DNA of 64,000 nucleotides from Syntrophus sp034006265 (GCA_034006265.1 JAVETB010000006.1:1-64000); one strand, 5' to 3'; shown: positions 17,049 to 27,317, counted from the first letter of the stretch. Notes: generated by a model not told the origin, from the sequence alone. Program-made: numbers and translations.

Positions 17049-18419
17049 ATGGAACCACGTAAGATTGTCTTGGAAGACAGCGAGATCCCCAGGCAATGGT
17101 ATAACATCCAGGCGGACCTCCCAAAACCCCTCAGCCCACCACTTCACCCGGGAACGCAGAAGCCTGTCGGTCCGGATGATCTGGCCCCGATTTTCCCCAT
17201 GAACATCATTGAACAGGAAGTCAGTACCCAGCGGTGGATTGACATCCCTGAAGAGGTTTTGGACAAGTACCTGATCTGGCGGCCTTCGCCCCTGTACCGG
17301 GCCAGGAGTTTTGAAAAGCTTCTCGATGCACCGGTGAAGATCTATTACAAAAACGAAGGGGTCAGTCCTGCCGGATCCCACAAGCCCAATGCCGCCGTTC
17401 CCATGGCTTACTACAACAGGCAGTTCGGCATCAAGAGATTGACAACGGAGACAGGGGCCGGCCAATGGGGCAGCGCCCTGAGCATGGCGGCCACCATGTT
17501 CGATCTGGAATGCCGTGTATATATGGTCCGGGTCAGCTTTGAGCAGAAGCCCTACCGTCGGATGCTCATGAATACCTGGGGGGCGGAATGCCTGTCCAGC
17601 CCCAGTGAAATGACCCAGATCGGGCGGCAGATCCGGGCCGAATATCCCGATACGCCAGGCAGCCTGGGAATTGCCATCAGCGAAGCGATCGAAGACGCTC
17701 TGGCCTCGGAAAACACTCGCTATGCCCTGGGGAGCGTCCTGAATCACGTCCTCCTCTATCAGACTATCATCGGCCTGGAGGCTCAGAAGCAGATGAAGAA
17801 AATCGGGATTTATCCCGACGTGGTCATGGGCTGCTGCGGCGGCGGAAGCAACTTCGCGGGACTGTCGCTGCCCTTTGTAAAGGATAAGATCGAGGGAAAG
17901 CGGGTGGAAATCATCGGGGCGGAGCCCTCCTCCTGCCCGACCCTGACCCGGGGCCCCTTTGCCTATGATTTCGGAGATCTGGCGAAAATGACGCCTCTGC
18001 TGCCGATGCATACCCTGGGGCATGATTACGTCCCGGCGCCGATCCATGCCGGGGGGCTGCGCTATCATGGGATGGCGCCCATTGTCAGCCACCTGCTCAA
18101 TCTGGGGCTCATCGGGGCCCGGTCCTTCCACCAGCTCGACACCTTTGATGCCGGCATCAAATGGGCGCGTTCGGAAGGGTTCATCCCCGCGCCGGAAACC
18201 TGCCATGTCCTTGCCGCCGTCGTGGAAGAAGCCCGAAGGGCAAAGGAGGAGGGCAGGGAAAAGGTCATTCTCTTTAACTGGAGCGGACACGGCTTGATCG
18301 ATCTTACCGCGTACGACGCCTATCTGTCGGGCAACCTGGTGCCCTATGAACTGCCGGATGAAGAAATCCAGCGCGTCCTGCAGGCGGTGGAAAACATGCC
18401 CAAACCCCAGAGCTTCTGA
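17049..18419 (+). CDS. trpB2: TrpB2-type tryptophan synthase beta chain
   Basis: A 456-aa PLP enzyme of the TrpB2 (TrpB-like) clade, distinct from the shorter TrpB1 encoded at 56260. It has the TrpB2 features: a long N-terminus, PSPLYRARSFEKLL, the PLP Lys112 in PAGSHKPNAAVPMAYYN, TTETGAGQWGSALSMA, the phosphate loop CCGGGSNFAG and the late NWSGHGLID. TrpB2 enzymes make Trp from serine and indole, and often act without TrpA. The Trp-coding leader peptide upstream shows that expression follows Trp supply. AAAAAGGAGAAG precedes the ATG. Confidence 0.93.
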   Translation: MEPRKIVLEDSEIPRQWYNIQADLPKPLSPPLHPGTQKPVGPDDLAPIFPMNIIEQEVSTQRWIDIPEEVLDKYLIWRPSPLYRARSFEKLLDAPVKIYYKNEGVSPAGSHKPNAAVPMAYYNRQFGIKRLTTETGAGQWGSALSMAATMFDLECRVYMVRVSFEQKPYRRMLMNTWGAECLSSPSEMTQIGRQIRAEYPDTPGSLGIAISEAIEDALASENTRYALGSVLNHVLLYQTIIGLEAQKQMKKIGIYPDVVMGCCGGGSNFAGLSLPFVKDKIEGKRVEIIGAEPSSCPTLTRGPFAYDFGDLAKMTPLLPMHTLGHDYVPAPIHAGGLRYHGMAPIVSHLLNLGLIGARSFHQLDTFDAGIKWARSEGFIPAPETCHVLAAVVEEARRAKEEGREKVILFNWSGHGLIDLTAYDAYLSGNLVPYELPDEEIQRVLQAVENMPKPQSF

Positions 18420-18432
18420 TTTTGGCGGATCC

Positions 18433-18478
18433 TGCGGCGGGAAACGGGGGGGCAGCCCCTCTTCCCGCCGCATTCCTC
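18433..18478 (+). terminator. Stem-loop after trpB2
   Basis: TGCGGCGGGAA (18433-18443) and TTCCCGCCGCA (18462-18472) form a perfect 11-bp stem with an 18-base loop, followed by a pyrimidine run TTCCTCTC. It is a plausible, somewhat atypical terminator. Confidence 0.5.
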
Positions 18479-18570
18479 TCATTCCTCTCCGGATCGAACG
18501 GCTCTGTGACGCCCCTGTCATCAACGGGGTGCGCGGCAGGAACGAGGCTACCCTCCGGAGATCCTTCTCG

Positions 18571-18843
18571 GTGCCCATGGAATCTTTTGACGACCTAATC
18601 ATACGATGTCCCCGCCTGGGGCATGAAGTCCCTTTTTCCTATTGCCGTCGTGAGTCCGGAGATCTTCCCTGCATCCGCGTGCTTTCGTGCTGGGAATCCC
18701 GCATCCCGGTGGAGGCGTGCCTGCGGAAACAGATGACCGCAGAAGCTTGGGAACGGTTCTGCCGGCAGGAACCGAAAAACAAGGTGTCTTCTCTCATCGA
18801 ACTGATCGAGGCGGCCAAAAAACGCGGCGTGACGCAAGATTAG
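18571..18843 (+). CDS. Small cysteine-containing hypothetical protein (90 aa)
   Basis: Not recognised by name. It has five cysteines, including IRCPRLGHEVPFSYCRRE and SCWESRIPVEACLRKQM, which resemble a compact metal-binding or zinc-ribbon-like module. The C-terminus is helical and charged. Small proteins of this appearance are common beside housekeeping genes in Desulfobacterota. GTG 18571 lies 10 bases after CGGAG; ATG 18577 is the alternative. The next gene, rarA, starts 62 bases later and may be cotranscribed. Confidence 0.6.
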   Translation: MPMESFDDLIIRCPRLGHEVPFSYCRRESGDLPCIRVLSCWESRIPVEACLRKQMTAEAWERFCRQEPKNKVSSLIELIEAAKKRGVTQD

Positions 18844-18904
18844 GGGACTGTCGAGACCAAAGGCGCATTAGCGCCGCAAGGGGCTTGCAGAACGTGGAAC
18901 GGCC

Positions 18905-20272
18905 ATGGATCACTTGAAATCAAACGAACAGGCGGCGGATCGGGACCACCGGCCTCTCGCGGATCGGATAAGGCCGCAAACCCTGGATGAGTTTTTCGGG
19001 CAGGGCCATCTTCTGAAGGAGGGGAGTCTGCTGCGTCGGGCGATCGAGGAAGACCGGCTCTTTTCCGTCATCTTCTGGGGGCCGCCGGGTTCGGGGAAGA
19101 CCACCCTGGCGCGGATACTGGCGCGGGAAACCAAGGCCTGGTTCACTTCCTTTTCCGCCGTGCTTTCCGGGGTCAAGGAACTTCGGAAGGTTGTGGAGGA
19201 AGCGGAAGCCCTGTGGCGGAATTCCAGGCAGAAAACGATCCTTTTTGTCGACGAGATCCACCGGTTCAACAAGGCCCAGCAGGATGCCTTCCTTCCCCAT
19301 GTGGAGAGCGGACTGATCACGCTCATTGGGGCGACGACGGAAAATCCCTCCTTCGAGGTTATTGCCCCCCTTTTGTCCCGCTGCCGGGTTCTCGTGCTCA
19401 AGGCCTATTCTGGGGAGGACCTGTGCCGGATCATTTCCCGCGCATTGAACGACCGCCAACGAGGGCTGGGAGCCCTCGAACTGACCCTTGATCCGGACGC
19501 CCTGGAGCACCTTGTCCGCACCGCCGACGGGGATGCCCGGAACGCCCTCAACAGCCTGGAGGCCGTCGCTTCCCTTCTGGCTGCGGGGGCGGGGAAACCC
19601 GGCCGGATTTCCCGCGTTCAGGTGGAGGAGGCACTGCAGCGAAAATCCCTGCAGTATGACAAGGGGGGGGAGGAACATTACAATCTGATCTCCGCCTTTC
19701 ACAAGAGCCTCCGGGGAAGCGATCCCGATGCCGCCCTCTACTGGATGGGACGGATGCTTTCCGCCGGAGAGGACCCCCTCTATATTGCCCGGCGGATGGT
19801 GCGGTTTGCTTCGGAGGATGTGGGCAATGCCGATCCCATGGCGTTAAACATTGCCGTCACCGCCAGGCAGGCCTTTTCGTTCATCGGGTTACCCGAAGGC
19901 GAGCTGGTCCTGGCCCAGGCGGCCGTCTATCTGGCGACGGCGCCCAAGAGCAATGCTTTGTACGCCGGATACAGACGGGTGAAGGAAACGATCGCTTCCA
20001 CCGGAACCCTTCCCGTTCCTCTCCACATCCGCAATGCCCCGACGCGACTCATGAAGGATCTCGGGTACGGCCGGGATTACCGCTATGCCCATGATTATGA
20101 AGACGCCTTTGTTCCCCAGGATTATCTGCCGGAAGCCCTTTCCGGAAAAACGCCGCCGTTCTACCGCCCAACAGACCGCGGTTATGAGCGGACGATTCGA
20201 GACCGCCTGGAAAAATGGAGAAAGCTCCTGGAGAGGGCCAGGAGGAACGGGCCGAGCTCCTCGGAAACATAA
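18905..20272 (+). CDS. rarA: Replication-associated recombination protein A (AAA+ ATPase)
   Basis: A 455-aa clamp-loader-like AAA+ ATPase acting at stalled forks. N-terminus RPLADRIRPQTLDEFFGQGHLL, Walker A WGPPGSGKTTLARIL, Walker B ILFVDEIHRFNKAQQDAFLPHVE, sensor 1 IGATTENPSFEV and sensor 2 region DGDARNALN. The C-terminal tetramerisation part has LYWMGRMLSAGEDPLYIARRMVRFASEDVGNADP. All elements are intact and length is normal. Confidence 0.96.
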   Translation: MDHLKSNEQAADRDHRPLADRIRPQTLDEFFGQGHLLKEGSLLRRAIEEDRLFSVIFWGPPGSGKTTLARILARETKAWFTSFSAVLSGVKELRKVVEEAEALWRNSRQKTILFVDEIHRFNKAQQDAFLPHVESGLITLIGATTENPSFEVIAPLLSRCRVLVLKAYSGEDLCRIISRALNDRQRGLGALELTLDPDALEHLVRTADGDARNALNSLEAVASLLAAGAGKPGRISRVQVEEALQRKSLQYDKGGEEHYNLISAFHKSLRGSDPDAALYWMGRMLSAGEDPLYIARRMVRFASEDVGNADPMALNIAVTARQAFSFIGLPEGELVLAQAAVYLATAPKSNALYAGYRRVKETIASTGTLPVPLHIRNAPTRLMKDLGYGRDYRYAHDYEDAFVPQDYLPEALSGKTPPFYRPTDRGYERTIRDRLEKWRKLLERARRNGPSSSET

Positions 20273-20291
20273 GAAAAAACCTCTCTGCCTG

Positions 20292-22868
20292 CTATTTTTT
20301 TCTCAGTATCTCCCGCAATATGACGGCCAGGGCATGCAGCGAAAAGGGTTTCTGAATGAAATTCAAGGATTTGTCCAACACGCCTTGCTGGGCAATCACA
20401 TCGGCCGGATAGCCCGACATGAACAGGCATTTCACCCTCGGGTACATTGAAAGAAGGCTCCTGGAAAGCTCCAGCCCGTTCATCCTGGGCATAACCACGT
20501 CGGTCAGGAGTAGATGGATCTCGCCGGGATGCTCTCCGGCAATACGGAGGGCGTTATCCGGACAGGAGGAAGCCAGCGTGGTATAACCCAGTTCCTGGAG
20601 CATCATGATGTTCATCTTCAGGATCGCCTCTTCGTCCTCAACCACCAGAATGGTCTCATGACCCCGGGGCGGCGCTTCCGGGCCCTCCTCCAGCAACCCT
20701 TCGAGTCTGCCTTTATACCGGGGCAGGTAGATCTTGAAGTTGGATCCACAACCCTCCTCGCTGTCTACGTCGATGAACCCGTCATTCTGTTTTACGATGC
20801 CGTAGACTGTGGCAAGCCCCAGACCCGTGCCTTTTCCCGACTCCTTGGTGGTGAAGAACGGTTCGAACAGGTTCTCCAGAATCTCCCCGCTCATGCCGAA
20901 ACCGTCGTCACTCACGGCCAGCAGAGCGTAGTCGCCGGGGACGCAATCCGGATGGCGGGCGCGACAGGGTTCGCCGAGGGTAACGTTTTCCGTTTTAATG
21001 GTGATTTTGCCGATGCCGGCGATGGCATCCCTGGCGTTGACGCACAGATTGGCCAATATCTGGTCGATCTGGGAGGGATCCATGTTAACCGGCCACAGGC
21101 CATTGCCCGGCTGCCAGATGAGATCGATGTCTTCGCCGATGAGGCGCCGCAGAAATTTCAGCATGCTTTCAAGGGTTTCGTTCAAATCGAGCACCTTCGG
21201 GACGATCGTTTGTTTGCGGGCAAAGGCCAGAAGCTGACGGGTCAGGTTTGCGGAGCGTTCGGCCGCCTTTCGGATTTGCTGCAGGCTGGCAACGACAGGG
21301 TGAGCCGGATCCACCTTACTGAAGGCCAGATCCGTGTAACCGATGATGACCCCCAGCATGTTGTTGAAGTCGTGGGCGACGCCGCCGGCCAGTCTGCCGA
21401 TGGATTCCATCTTCTGGGCCTGGGCGAACTGTGTCCGCAGCTTATCCTGCTCTTCTTCGGCCCGTTTGCGCTCGGTGATGTCTTCCGATATGCCGAGGAG
21501 GTAAGCGGGTTTCCCGTTTCTGTCGGGGATAGGAATCTTTTTGGTGTGCAGGATTCTTGTCCCCGACTTCGATTCAATGGACTCCTCGGGGATGTCGTAC
21601 AGCTGCCCGCTCTCCAGCACCTCCCTGTCCTTTTTAAGAAAAAAATCCGCCTGCTCCCTTGGGAAGAAGTCGTAATCGCTCTTGCCGATCAGCTCCTCCC
21701 TCCTGTATCCAAGAAGATGTTCGCCGGCCCTGTTAAACCGGATGAATTTCAATTCACTGGAATCCTTGATAAAAATCATGTTGGGAATGTTCTCGATGAT
21801 CGATGACAGGAACTCTTCCCTTTCCTTGAGCATCTCCTCGGCCCGCTTGTGTTCCGTGACGTCTTCCAGGGTCTCCACGGCGCCGAGAATATTTCCATTG
21901 GAATCCTTTATGGTTGACGCCGTAAAATAGAGCCACTTCCCTCCATCCCCGATCTCCGGGAAAAAGTCCGTCCCCTCGTAAGCGCCATCCACGAGCACCG
22001 ATTTCGCGTACTTCCCTTCATAGAGCAGCGGGATTTTCTCCACAGCCCGGTCTATAAGCAGATCGGCCATCGTGGGTCGTTTCTTTCCGTAGAAAGGGAC
22101 GGACTGGCCATCCGTGCCCACCATCTCCTCGGCCCTGACCCCGCTGTATTTCTCAAGGGCCTTATTCCACATCACGACCCTGTGATCCCTTCCGATTACA
22201 AATTGAGGGATTGGTGAACCGTCAAGAATGCTCCGCAAGAGGTTCTCGCTGGTGCGAAGAGCCTCTTCCGTGCGCTTGCTCTCGGTGATGTCGCGAAGGG
22301 ATTCGATGGCGCCGATGACATTTCCGGAAGCGTCCCGCAATTTAGAGGCGGTTCCGGACAGATAGGCACCCTTTCCGCCATAGGCGCTTGGCACGTAGGC
22401 CTCGGCGTACAGGATGGCACCGCCCTTCCTGGAGACATAGGTATAATGATCTTTCTCATAATCATCATCCGGCAGCAGGGCGAGATCGATTAGAAGCGGT
22501 CTGGCCCTGCCGTAAAAGGGAATGGCGTATTCATACCTTTCCCTGCCGATCATCTCCCCCTTGGAAACCTGGGTCAACTGCTCCATGGATCTGTTCCACG
22601 CGATGACCTTCCCGCTGCGATCAATCGCAAAGATGGCGTCCGGTAGGGCATCAATGATTTCGTCTAGCGTCTTGTAGGAATTCCCGAGTGTTTCATCGGC
22701 GTTTCTCCGCTTTGCACGCTCGATCAGCTGATGAATCGAAACAACGAGGCTATCGATTCCATCCTCTCCATTGGTTGAGAACAGGGGAGAGGAAACATCA
22801 TCCTCCAGGGCTTCCCGGACCATGTCCCTTATTCTGTGAATGCGATTCCGTTTTTGCGTTTCAGTCAT
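20292..22868 (-). CDS. PAS-domain hybrid sensor histidine kinase with C-terminal receiver
   Basis: An 858-aa soluble kinase with no membrane segment. Three PAS/PAC units lie at about 75-200, 220-340 and 350-475, each closed by an ITESKR/VTEHKR/ITERKR-type PAC end. The phosphoacceptor is His499 in LAGGVAHDFNNML. The ATPase domain has NLCVNARDAI, DDGFGM and GKGTGLGLATVYGIV. A receiver with LLLTDVVMPRMNG follows at the end. ATG 22868 has GAGAGG upstream; an in-frame TTG at 22964 is less likely. It lies 132 bases downstream of the next hybrid kinase on the same strand. Signal unknown. Confidence 0.9.
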   Translation of the reverse strand: MTETQKRNRIHRIRDMVREALEDDVSSPLFSTNGEDGIDSLVVSIHQLIERAKRRNADETLGNSYKTLDEIIDALPDAIFAIDRSGKVIAWNRSMEQLTQVSKGEMIGRERYEYAIPFYGRARPLLIDLALLPDDDYEKDHYTYVSRKGGAILYAEAYVPSAYGGKGAYLSGTASKLRDASGNVIGAIESLRDITESKRTEEALRTSENLLRSILDGSPIPQFVIGRDHRVVMWNKALEKYSGVRAEEMVGTDGQSVPFYGKKRPTMADLLIDRAVEKIPLLYEGKYAKSVLVDGAYEGTDFFPEIGDGGKWLYFTASTIKDSNGNILGAVETLEDVTEHKRAEEMLKEREEFLSSIIENIPNMIFIKDSSELKFIRFNRAGEHLLGYRREELIGKSDYDFFPREQADFFLKKDREVLESGQLYDIPEESIESKSGTRILHTKKIPIPDRNGKPAYLLGISEDITERKRAEEEQDKLRTQFAQAQKMESIGRLAGGVAHDFNNMLGVIIGYTDLAFSKVDPAHPVVASLQQIRKAAERSANLTRQLLAFARKQTIVPKVLDLNETLESMLKFLRRLIGEDIDLIWQPGNGLWPVNMDPSQIDQILANLCVNARDAIAGIGKITIKTENVTLGEPCRARHPDCVPGDYALLAVSDDGFGMSGEILENLFEPFFTTKESGKGTGLGLATVYGIVKQNDGFIDVDSEEGCGSNFKIYLPRYKGRLEGLLEEGPEAPPRGHETILVVEDEEAILKMNIMMLQELGYTTLASSCPDNALRIAGEHPGEIHLLLTDVVMPRMNGLELSRSLLSMYPRVKCLFMSGYPADVIAQQGVLDKSLNFIQKPFSLHALAVILREILRKK

Positions 22869-23000
22869 CTCTGCCTCTCTCGTGGTGTCGATAGGGATGA
22901 TCGAATCTGGATTTCCGGGAAAATCCGCACTCAACGAAGGATCTTTGCTCAGTGGGACCGTCAAGGGTGAAGCCGGCGGATATCCTTACATGCTGTCCCG

Positions 23001-25757
23001 TCAGGTACGGTCCAGTTCCTGACGGAGCATCCTCATCAAATCAAGGCTCTTGAAAGGCTTCTGGATGAGCTTGAGTCCATGGTCAAGAATAAAGTTCGTG
23101 TGCACGGCATCTTCGCTGTATCCGCTCATGAAAAGGCAGCCGATTTCGGGGTTGATGGTGCGGATCTCGTCATAGACGGTGCGTCCGCCCTTGCGGGGCA
23201 TCACGACATCCAGCAGCAGAAGGTCGATCTCCCGGCTGTGCTCCTGGTAGATGCGCAGTGCGTCCTCGCCGTCGACGGCGGCCAGGACACGATATCCGGC
23301 CATCTTGAGCATCTCGGTCGTCAAAAAACGAAGCGGTTCGTCGTCTTCCGCCATGAGAATGGTTTCATGGCCTCCCGGGGAGGGGACCTGTTCTTCCTCG
23401 AGGATTTCTTCATCCGTGCTTTCGGTGACCGGAAGGTAGACATTGAAGCGGGAGCCTTTCCCCGTTTCGCTGTAAACTTGGATCATGCCGTCGTGCTGCC
23501 GCACGACGCCGTAAACGGTAGCCAGGCCGAGACCTGTTCCATGCGTCTTTTCCTTGGTCGTAAAAAAGGGCTCGAAGATCTTTTCCTGCGTTTCCCCGTC
23601 GATGCCGCAGCCTGAATCCGTGATGCTCAAGAGGACGTACCGGCCCGGTTTCGCCCAATCATGGTGAACGCAATAGTCTTCATCAAGCCAGACGTTTTGA
23701 GTTTCAATGGATAGGCGGCCTCCATCAGGCATGGCATCCCGGGCGTTGACGCAGAGATTGATAAGCACCTGTTCGATCTGGCTCCGGTCGGCGTTCACCT
23801 TCCATAGAGCATGGCCGGGAAGAATGCTCAGTTCGATGTTTTCGCTGATCAGGCGACGGAGCATCTTCATCAGATCGTCGACAACATGGTTCAAGTCCAG
23901 GGGGCCGAGCTGGAGCACCTGCCGCCTGCTGAAGGCGAGCAGCTGGCGGGTCAGAGCAGCCGCTCGCTCGCCGGCCTTTTCCACCTCCTTCAATTTTCCG
24001 TAGTGCTTATCGTCCTGTCCCATGGAGAAGAGCACCATATTGGTGTAGCCCAGGATGGCCTGGAGGATGTTGTTGAAGTCGTGGGCGACCCCGCCGGCGA
24101 GCTGGCCGATGGCCTCCATTTTCTGGGCCTGGCGCAGTTGCTCTTCCAGGGCTTTGCGCGCCGTGATGTCCTGGACAATGACCATGGATCCTCCGGAAGC
24201 GTCCCTGCCGTCGAGATACGATCGGCTCAGGAGAACCCGGATTTCCTCTCCGTCCTTCCGCTTCATCCTCACCTCTTTTGTCGCGTTGTGTGATGATGAA
24301 TAAAGGGCCTCTCCACCGGCCCGGCATTCGTCGTCACTGAAGTAGAGGAAGTTCGTCCTGCGGCCGACCATCTCTTCGGGCCGGTACCCGAAAGTCTGGA
24401 AGCAATGATCGTTGACCCTGGTCAGGATTCTGTCCTGATCGACAACGCAGATGGCGAGGGGAGCCGCCTGAAACAGGACCCTCCAGAGGGCTTCATTCTG
24501 CTTGTGCGCCGTAATATCATGAGATGAAGAGATGACGGCTTTGACCTCTCCGGAGGTGTCCCGTTCGGGGATGAGCATCGAGTCCAGCCATGTTCCATCG
24601 GGAAGCTGGAACTCCGTGCGGCTGATCTCCCCGGAGAGAAATGCCTGTTCCGTTGCCTGCTCCATCAGGGAGCACAGCTGCTCGGGGGCTCCCGCTTCTT
24701 CAAGGGTTTTCCCGATGAAGTTCCCGGGGGGGATTCCGGTCTGCTCCTTCACGTTGGGATTGACGTACAGGAGGCGATGACGGCGATCAAAACGCATGAT
24801 CGTGTCCCGGCTGTTTTCCACAACGGCGCGAAACTTTTCTTCGCTTTCCCGGAGCGCCGTCTCCGTGGCTTTGCGCCGGGTGATGTCCCGGACATTGGCC
24901 AGTACAACTGGCCGGTTGCCAAGATCAATCCGCTTGAGGGCGACATCGACATCGAACAGGGAGCCGTCGTTCGGCCGCTTTGCCTTCCATTCAAAGGTGA
25001 CCGTTTCCCCCTTCATGACCCGGTCCCATCGTTCCTTCTGTTCGGCCAGAGAGCTTCCCCCGCAGGAAAAATCGTCGATGATGGTGGAGCGGATCGCCTG
25101 TTCTTTCGTGATCTCATAGAGATCCAGCATTCTCTGGTTGCCTTCCAGGATCCGTCCTTCGAGGTCATGAATGAAAATTGCGTCGTAGGTGTTGTCAAGG
25201 ATCGTCCGGAGGGCCTGCTCCGATTTTCTCAAGGCCCGTTCCGCCTTCTTCCGCTCGCTGATATCCCGGGATATGACGAGAATTCCGGTGAGTTTACCTT
25301 GCGTGTCCCGGATAAAGGAAAAATTGGCTTCCATCCAGATCAGGGAGCCATCCTTCCGGAAGGTTTCTATTTCCAGCGTTCTGGTCCTGTCCGGATCAGC
25401 GGTCCCTGTTGCTTCCAGCTTCATCTCTTCCTCGAAAGCAGAGAGAACCCGTTTCAGAGATTCCGGAGTAAGGTCCTGATCGATGGTTCGCTCCAAAGCC
25501 TCTTCGACGGTGAACCCACGGATTCGAAACACGGAGGGGCTCATATAAACGCAACGCTGATTCAAATCCAGGATGCGGATGATGTCCGCGGTATTTCCCA
25601 TGATGAAGCGATATTTCGCCTCGATTTCCCTGAGAGAGTCATCCATGTGCTGATGCTCTGCCTTGTAACGCTCCAACTCTTGAATATGTTGCTTCAGCGA
25701 GGAGATTTCATCGAGGAGTTCCTGATGTCCCCTGTTTTTTGTGTCCGTGTGCCCCAT
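23001..25757 (-). CDS. Four-PAS hybrid sensor histidine kinase with C-terminal receiver
   Basis: A 918-aa cytoplasmic kinase. A short coiled-coil start (DEISSLKQHIQELERYKAEHQ) is followed by four PAS/PAC units spanning about 40-540 (ending SERKKAERAL, TRRKATETAL, TAHKQNEALW, TARKALEEQL). The phosphoacceptor is His559 in LAGGVAHDFNNIL. The ATPase motifs are NLCVNARDAM, DSGCGID and THGTGLGLATVYGVV. The receiver carries LLLDVVMPRKGG. Domain order is the same as its neighbour at 20292, which suggests an old tandem duplication. Without a membrane segment it should sense an intracellular or diffusible signal. Confidence 0.9.
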   Translation of the reverse strand: MGHTDTKNRGHQELLDEISSLKQHIQELERYKAEHQHMDDSLREIEAKYRFIMGNTADIIRILDLNQRCVYMSPSVFRIRGFTVEEALERTIDQDLTPESLKRVLSAFEEEMKLEATGTADPDRTRTLEIETFRKDGSLIWMEANFSFIRDTQGKLTGILVISRDISERKKAERALRKSEQALRTILDNTYDAIFIHDLEGRILEGNQRMLDLYEITKEQAIRSTIIDDFSCGGSSLAEQKERWDRVMKGETVTFEWKAKRPNDGSLFDVDVALKRIDLGNRPVVLANVRDITRRKATETALRESEEKFRAVVENSRDTIMRFDRRHRLLYVNPNVKEQTGIPPGNFIGKTLEEAGAPEQLCSLMEQATEQAFLSGEISRTEFQLPDGTWLDSMLIPERDTSGEVKAVISSSHDITAHKQNEALWRVLFQAAPLAICVVDQDRILTRVNDHCFQTFGYRPEEMVGRRTNFLYFSDDECRAGGEALYSSSHNATKEVRMKRKDGEEIRVLLSRSYLDGRDASGGSMVIVQDITARKALEEQLRQAQKMEAIGQLAGGVAHDFNNILQAILGYTNMVLFSMGQDDKHYGKLKEVEKAGERAAALTRQLLAFSRRQVLQLGPLDLNHVVDDLMKMLRRLISENIELSILPGHALWKVNADRSQIEQVLINLCVNARDAMPDGGRLSIETQNVWLDEDYCVHHDWAKPGRYVLLSITDSGCGIDGETQEKIFEPFFTTKEKTHGTGLGLATVYGVVRQHDGMIQVYSETGKGSRFNVYLPVTESTDEEILEEEQVPSPGGHETILMAEDDEPLRFLTTEMLKMAGYRVLAAVDGEDALRIYQEHSREIDLLLLDVVMPRKGGRTVYDEIRTINPEIGCLFMSGYSEDAVHTNFILDHGLKLIQKPFKSLDLMRMLRQELDRT

Positions 25758-26123
25758 CAGATCGGTTTTCTCCCGTATCGGATCTCAAATGGATGACCGT
25801 AAAAAGAAAAAAGGTCCATGATATAAGGAAATAAAAGACAAAAAATTCTATCACTTTTGTCAGAAGATGAACAGATTTTATTACCATGAACAGCAAGAAA
25901 CGTTCCCGTTTTCCTGTCATGTTGAGCTCGATGCGGAATTTCCATGAGAAGGTTCAGGGGTGGTTTTTCTGAGATTGCCTTGACAGGAGGGGAGCATTTT
26001 AATTATGGTTCAGATCATCACGATATCCTTTCAAAGGCGACGGATCCAGATCAGGCTCAGAATCTTCTTGCAGACGATCGCACAGGACGACCGGATCTAT
26101 CACAGCTGGAGGCGGAGGGAACC

Positions 26124-27317
26124 ATGTTTCTAAGCGGGTTTGTACATCGGGTAGAGCTGTTTCAGATTGCCGAACGGTGGTTCCGGGAAAAGCTGGAATC
26201 CAGCGATGCCCGGCGCCTCACGGAAATCCTCATTGCCGACGGGTTCATCCTGGGCGAGACGCTGCAGGACCTTACCCGCTTTCTCGTTCACGAGCTTCAT
26301 CCGCAGACCGCAGCCTGCACGGGACATCCCATTTCTTTCAAGGGGCAGCTCCGAAACGCCCTCCTCTGCTTTCAGGGGGACCTAACCCCGCGTGTCCGTG
26401 AACTGCTTTCGACATACCAGCGGAATCCGGATTTTTTCTACCGGGATGCCCCCATAAACGGCGTCATGTATTTGGGCGGTTCGGGGGAGCTTCTTGCCGC
26501 CTGTCGCATCAAGCGCCCCCGCCGCGTGGCGGAGAAGGCCAATCGCCGAATCGCGTCATGGCTCTTCAGCATCGTGCAGTCCGAAGCCGAGAAGCTGGCG
26601 GGGGAACGGGCCATCCGGATGGGGGTTCCCCTCAGCCTGCTGCTGACCCCTGAAGAGGAAATGGTGGAGGAATTCGCCCTGGCGGAGGAGATCATCTCTC
26701 GAAAGTTCATCTCCGGAGAAATTTCCTTTGACCCGGAATTTCTCACCATTAACGATGTCGGCGGCATCAAGATGATCGGGACGCCGGAAGAGCTGCTGAT
26801 GATCGAGGAGTTTCTCTCGCAGCGCCGGAATTGCAGGATCGTTGAAAGGGAATCCCTTCAGGGCCTTTACAACGCCGTCAACCTGATTGTGGAGATTCCC
26901 TGGAATCGGGAAGAGGTCTGCAGACGCTACGAAAAGAAACGCTGGTGGGAGCACGTCGGAAATCGCGGGCTTTCGGAGGCTTACCTGAGGCGGGGCCTGT
27001 CATGTTTGCTAGGGAATGCCGACAATTCCATCAAGATCGAGGTCATCTTGACCACCTTTCCCGACCTGGTCGAATCGGAACTGGGAAATTCCATCCACGA
27101 AAAGCGGATCATCGCCCAGCGGGACAATAAGGATTACAAGGGGAATATCCCCCTCAACATCGAATTCCTGGTGGAGTATCTCTTTGCCGTGGGGTTCAGC
27201 CCGAGAATCGAGGTGGATTCCATTCCCATTCACCTCTGGGGCCGTTATCTCCCCGACACTCTTTTTTCCCACATCCGCAGGCTACACAATATGCCTCCCC
27301 AGGATCTGTTTTATTGA
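26124..27317 (+). CDS. Unrecognised soluble protein (397 aa), possible remote nucleotidyltransferase fold
   Basis: I do not recognise this gene. It is soluble, mixed alpha/beta and has no signal peptide. The segment RVAEKANRRIASWL, followed about 85 residues later by LTINDVGGIKMIG and then VERESLQGLYNAVNLIVEI, loosely recalls the order of conserved strands in RelA/SpoT-type synthetase domains, but the key Tyr/His pattern is not evident. This is a weak impression only. ATG 26124 follows GGAGGCGGAGGG closely. The frame is open from ATG 25944, but those 60 codons have lower third-position GC and no ribosome site. It sits between two hybrid kinases and runs towards the third, overlapping its end by 7 bases. 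Confidence 0.55.
   Translation: MFLSGFVHRVELFQIAERWFREKLESSDARRLTEILIADGFILGETLQDLTRFLVHELHPQTAACTGHPISFKGQLRNALLCFQGDLTPRVRELLSTYQRNPDFFYRDAPINGVMYLGGSGELLAACRIKRPRRVAEKANRRIASWLFSIVQSEAEKLAGERAIRMGVPLSLLLTPEEEMVEEFALAEEIISRKFISGEISFDPEFLTINDVGGIKMIGTPEELLMIEEFLSQRRNCRIVERESLQGLYNAVNLIVEIPWNREEVCRRYEKKRWWEHVGNRGLSEAYLRRGLSCLLGNADNSIKIEVILTTFPDLVESELGNSIHEKRIIAQRDNKDYKGNIPLNIEFLVEYLFAVGFSPRIEVDSIPIHLWGRYLPDTLFSHIRRLHNMPPQDLFY

Noticed and set aside
17025..18602. Long leftward open frame (525 codons) opposite trpB2
   Set aside because: Antisense shadow that also runs through the trpB2 ribosome site and the downstream stem-loop.
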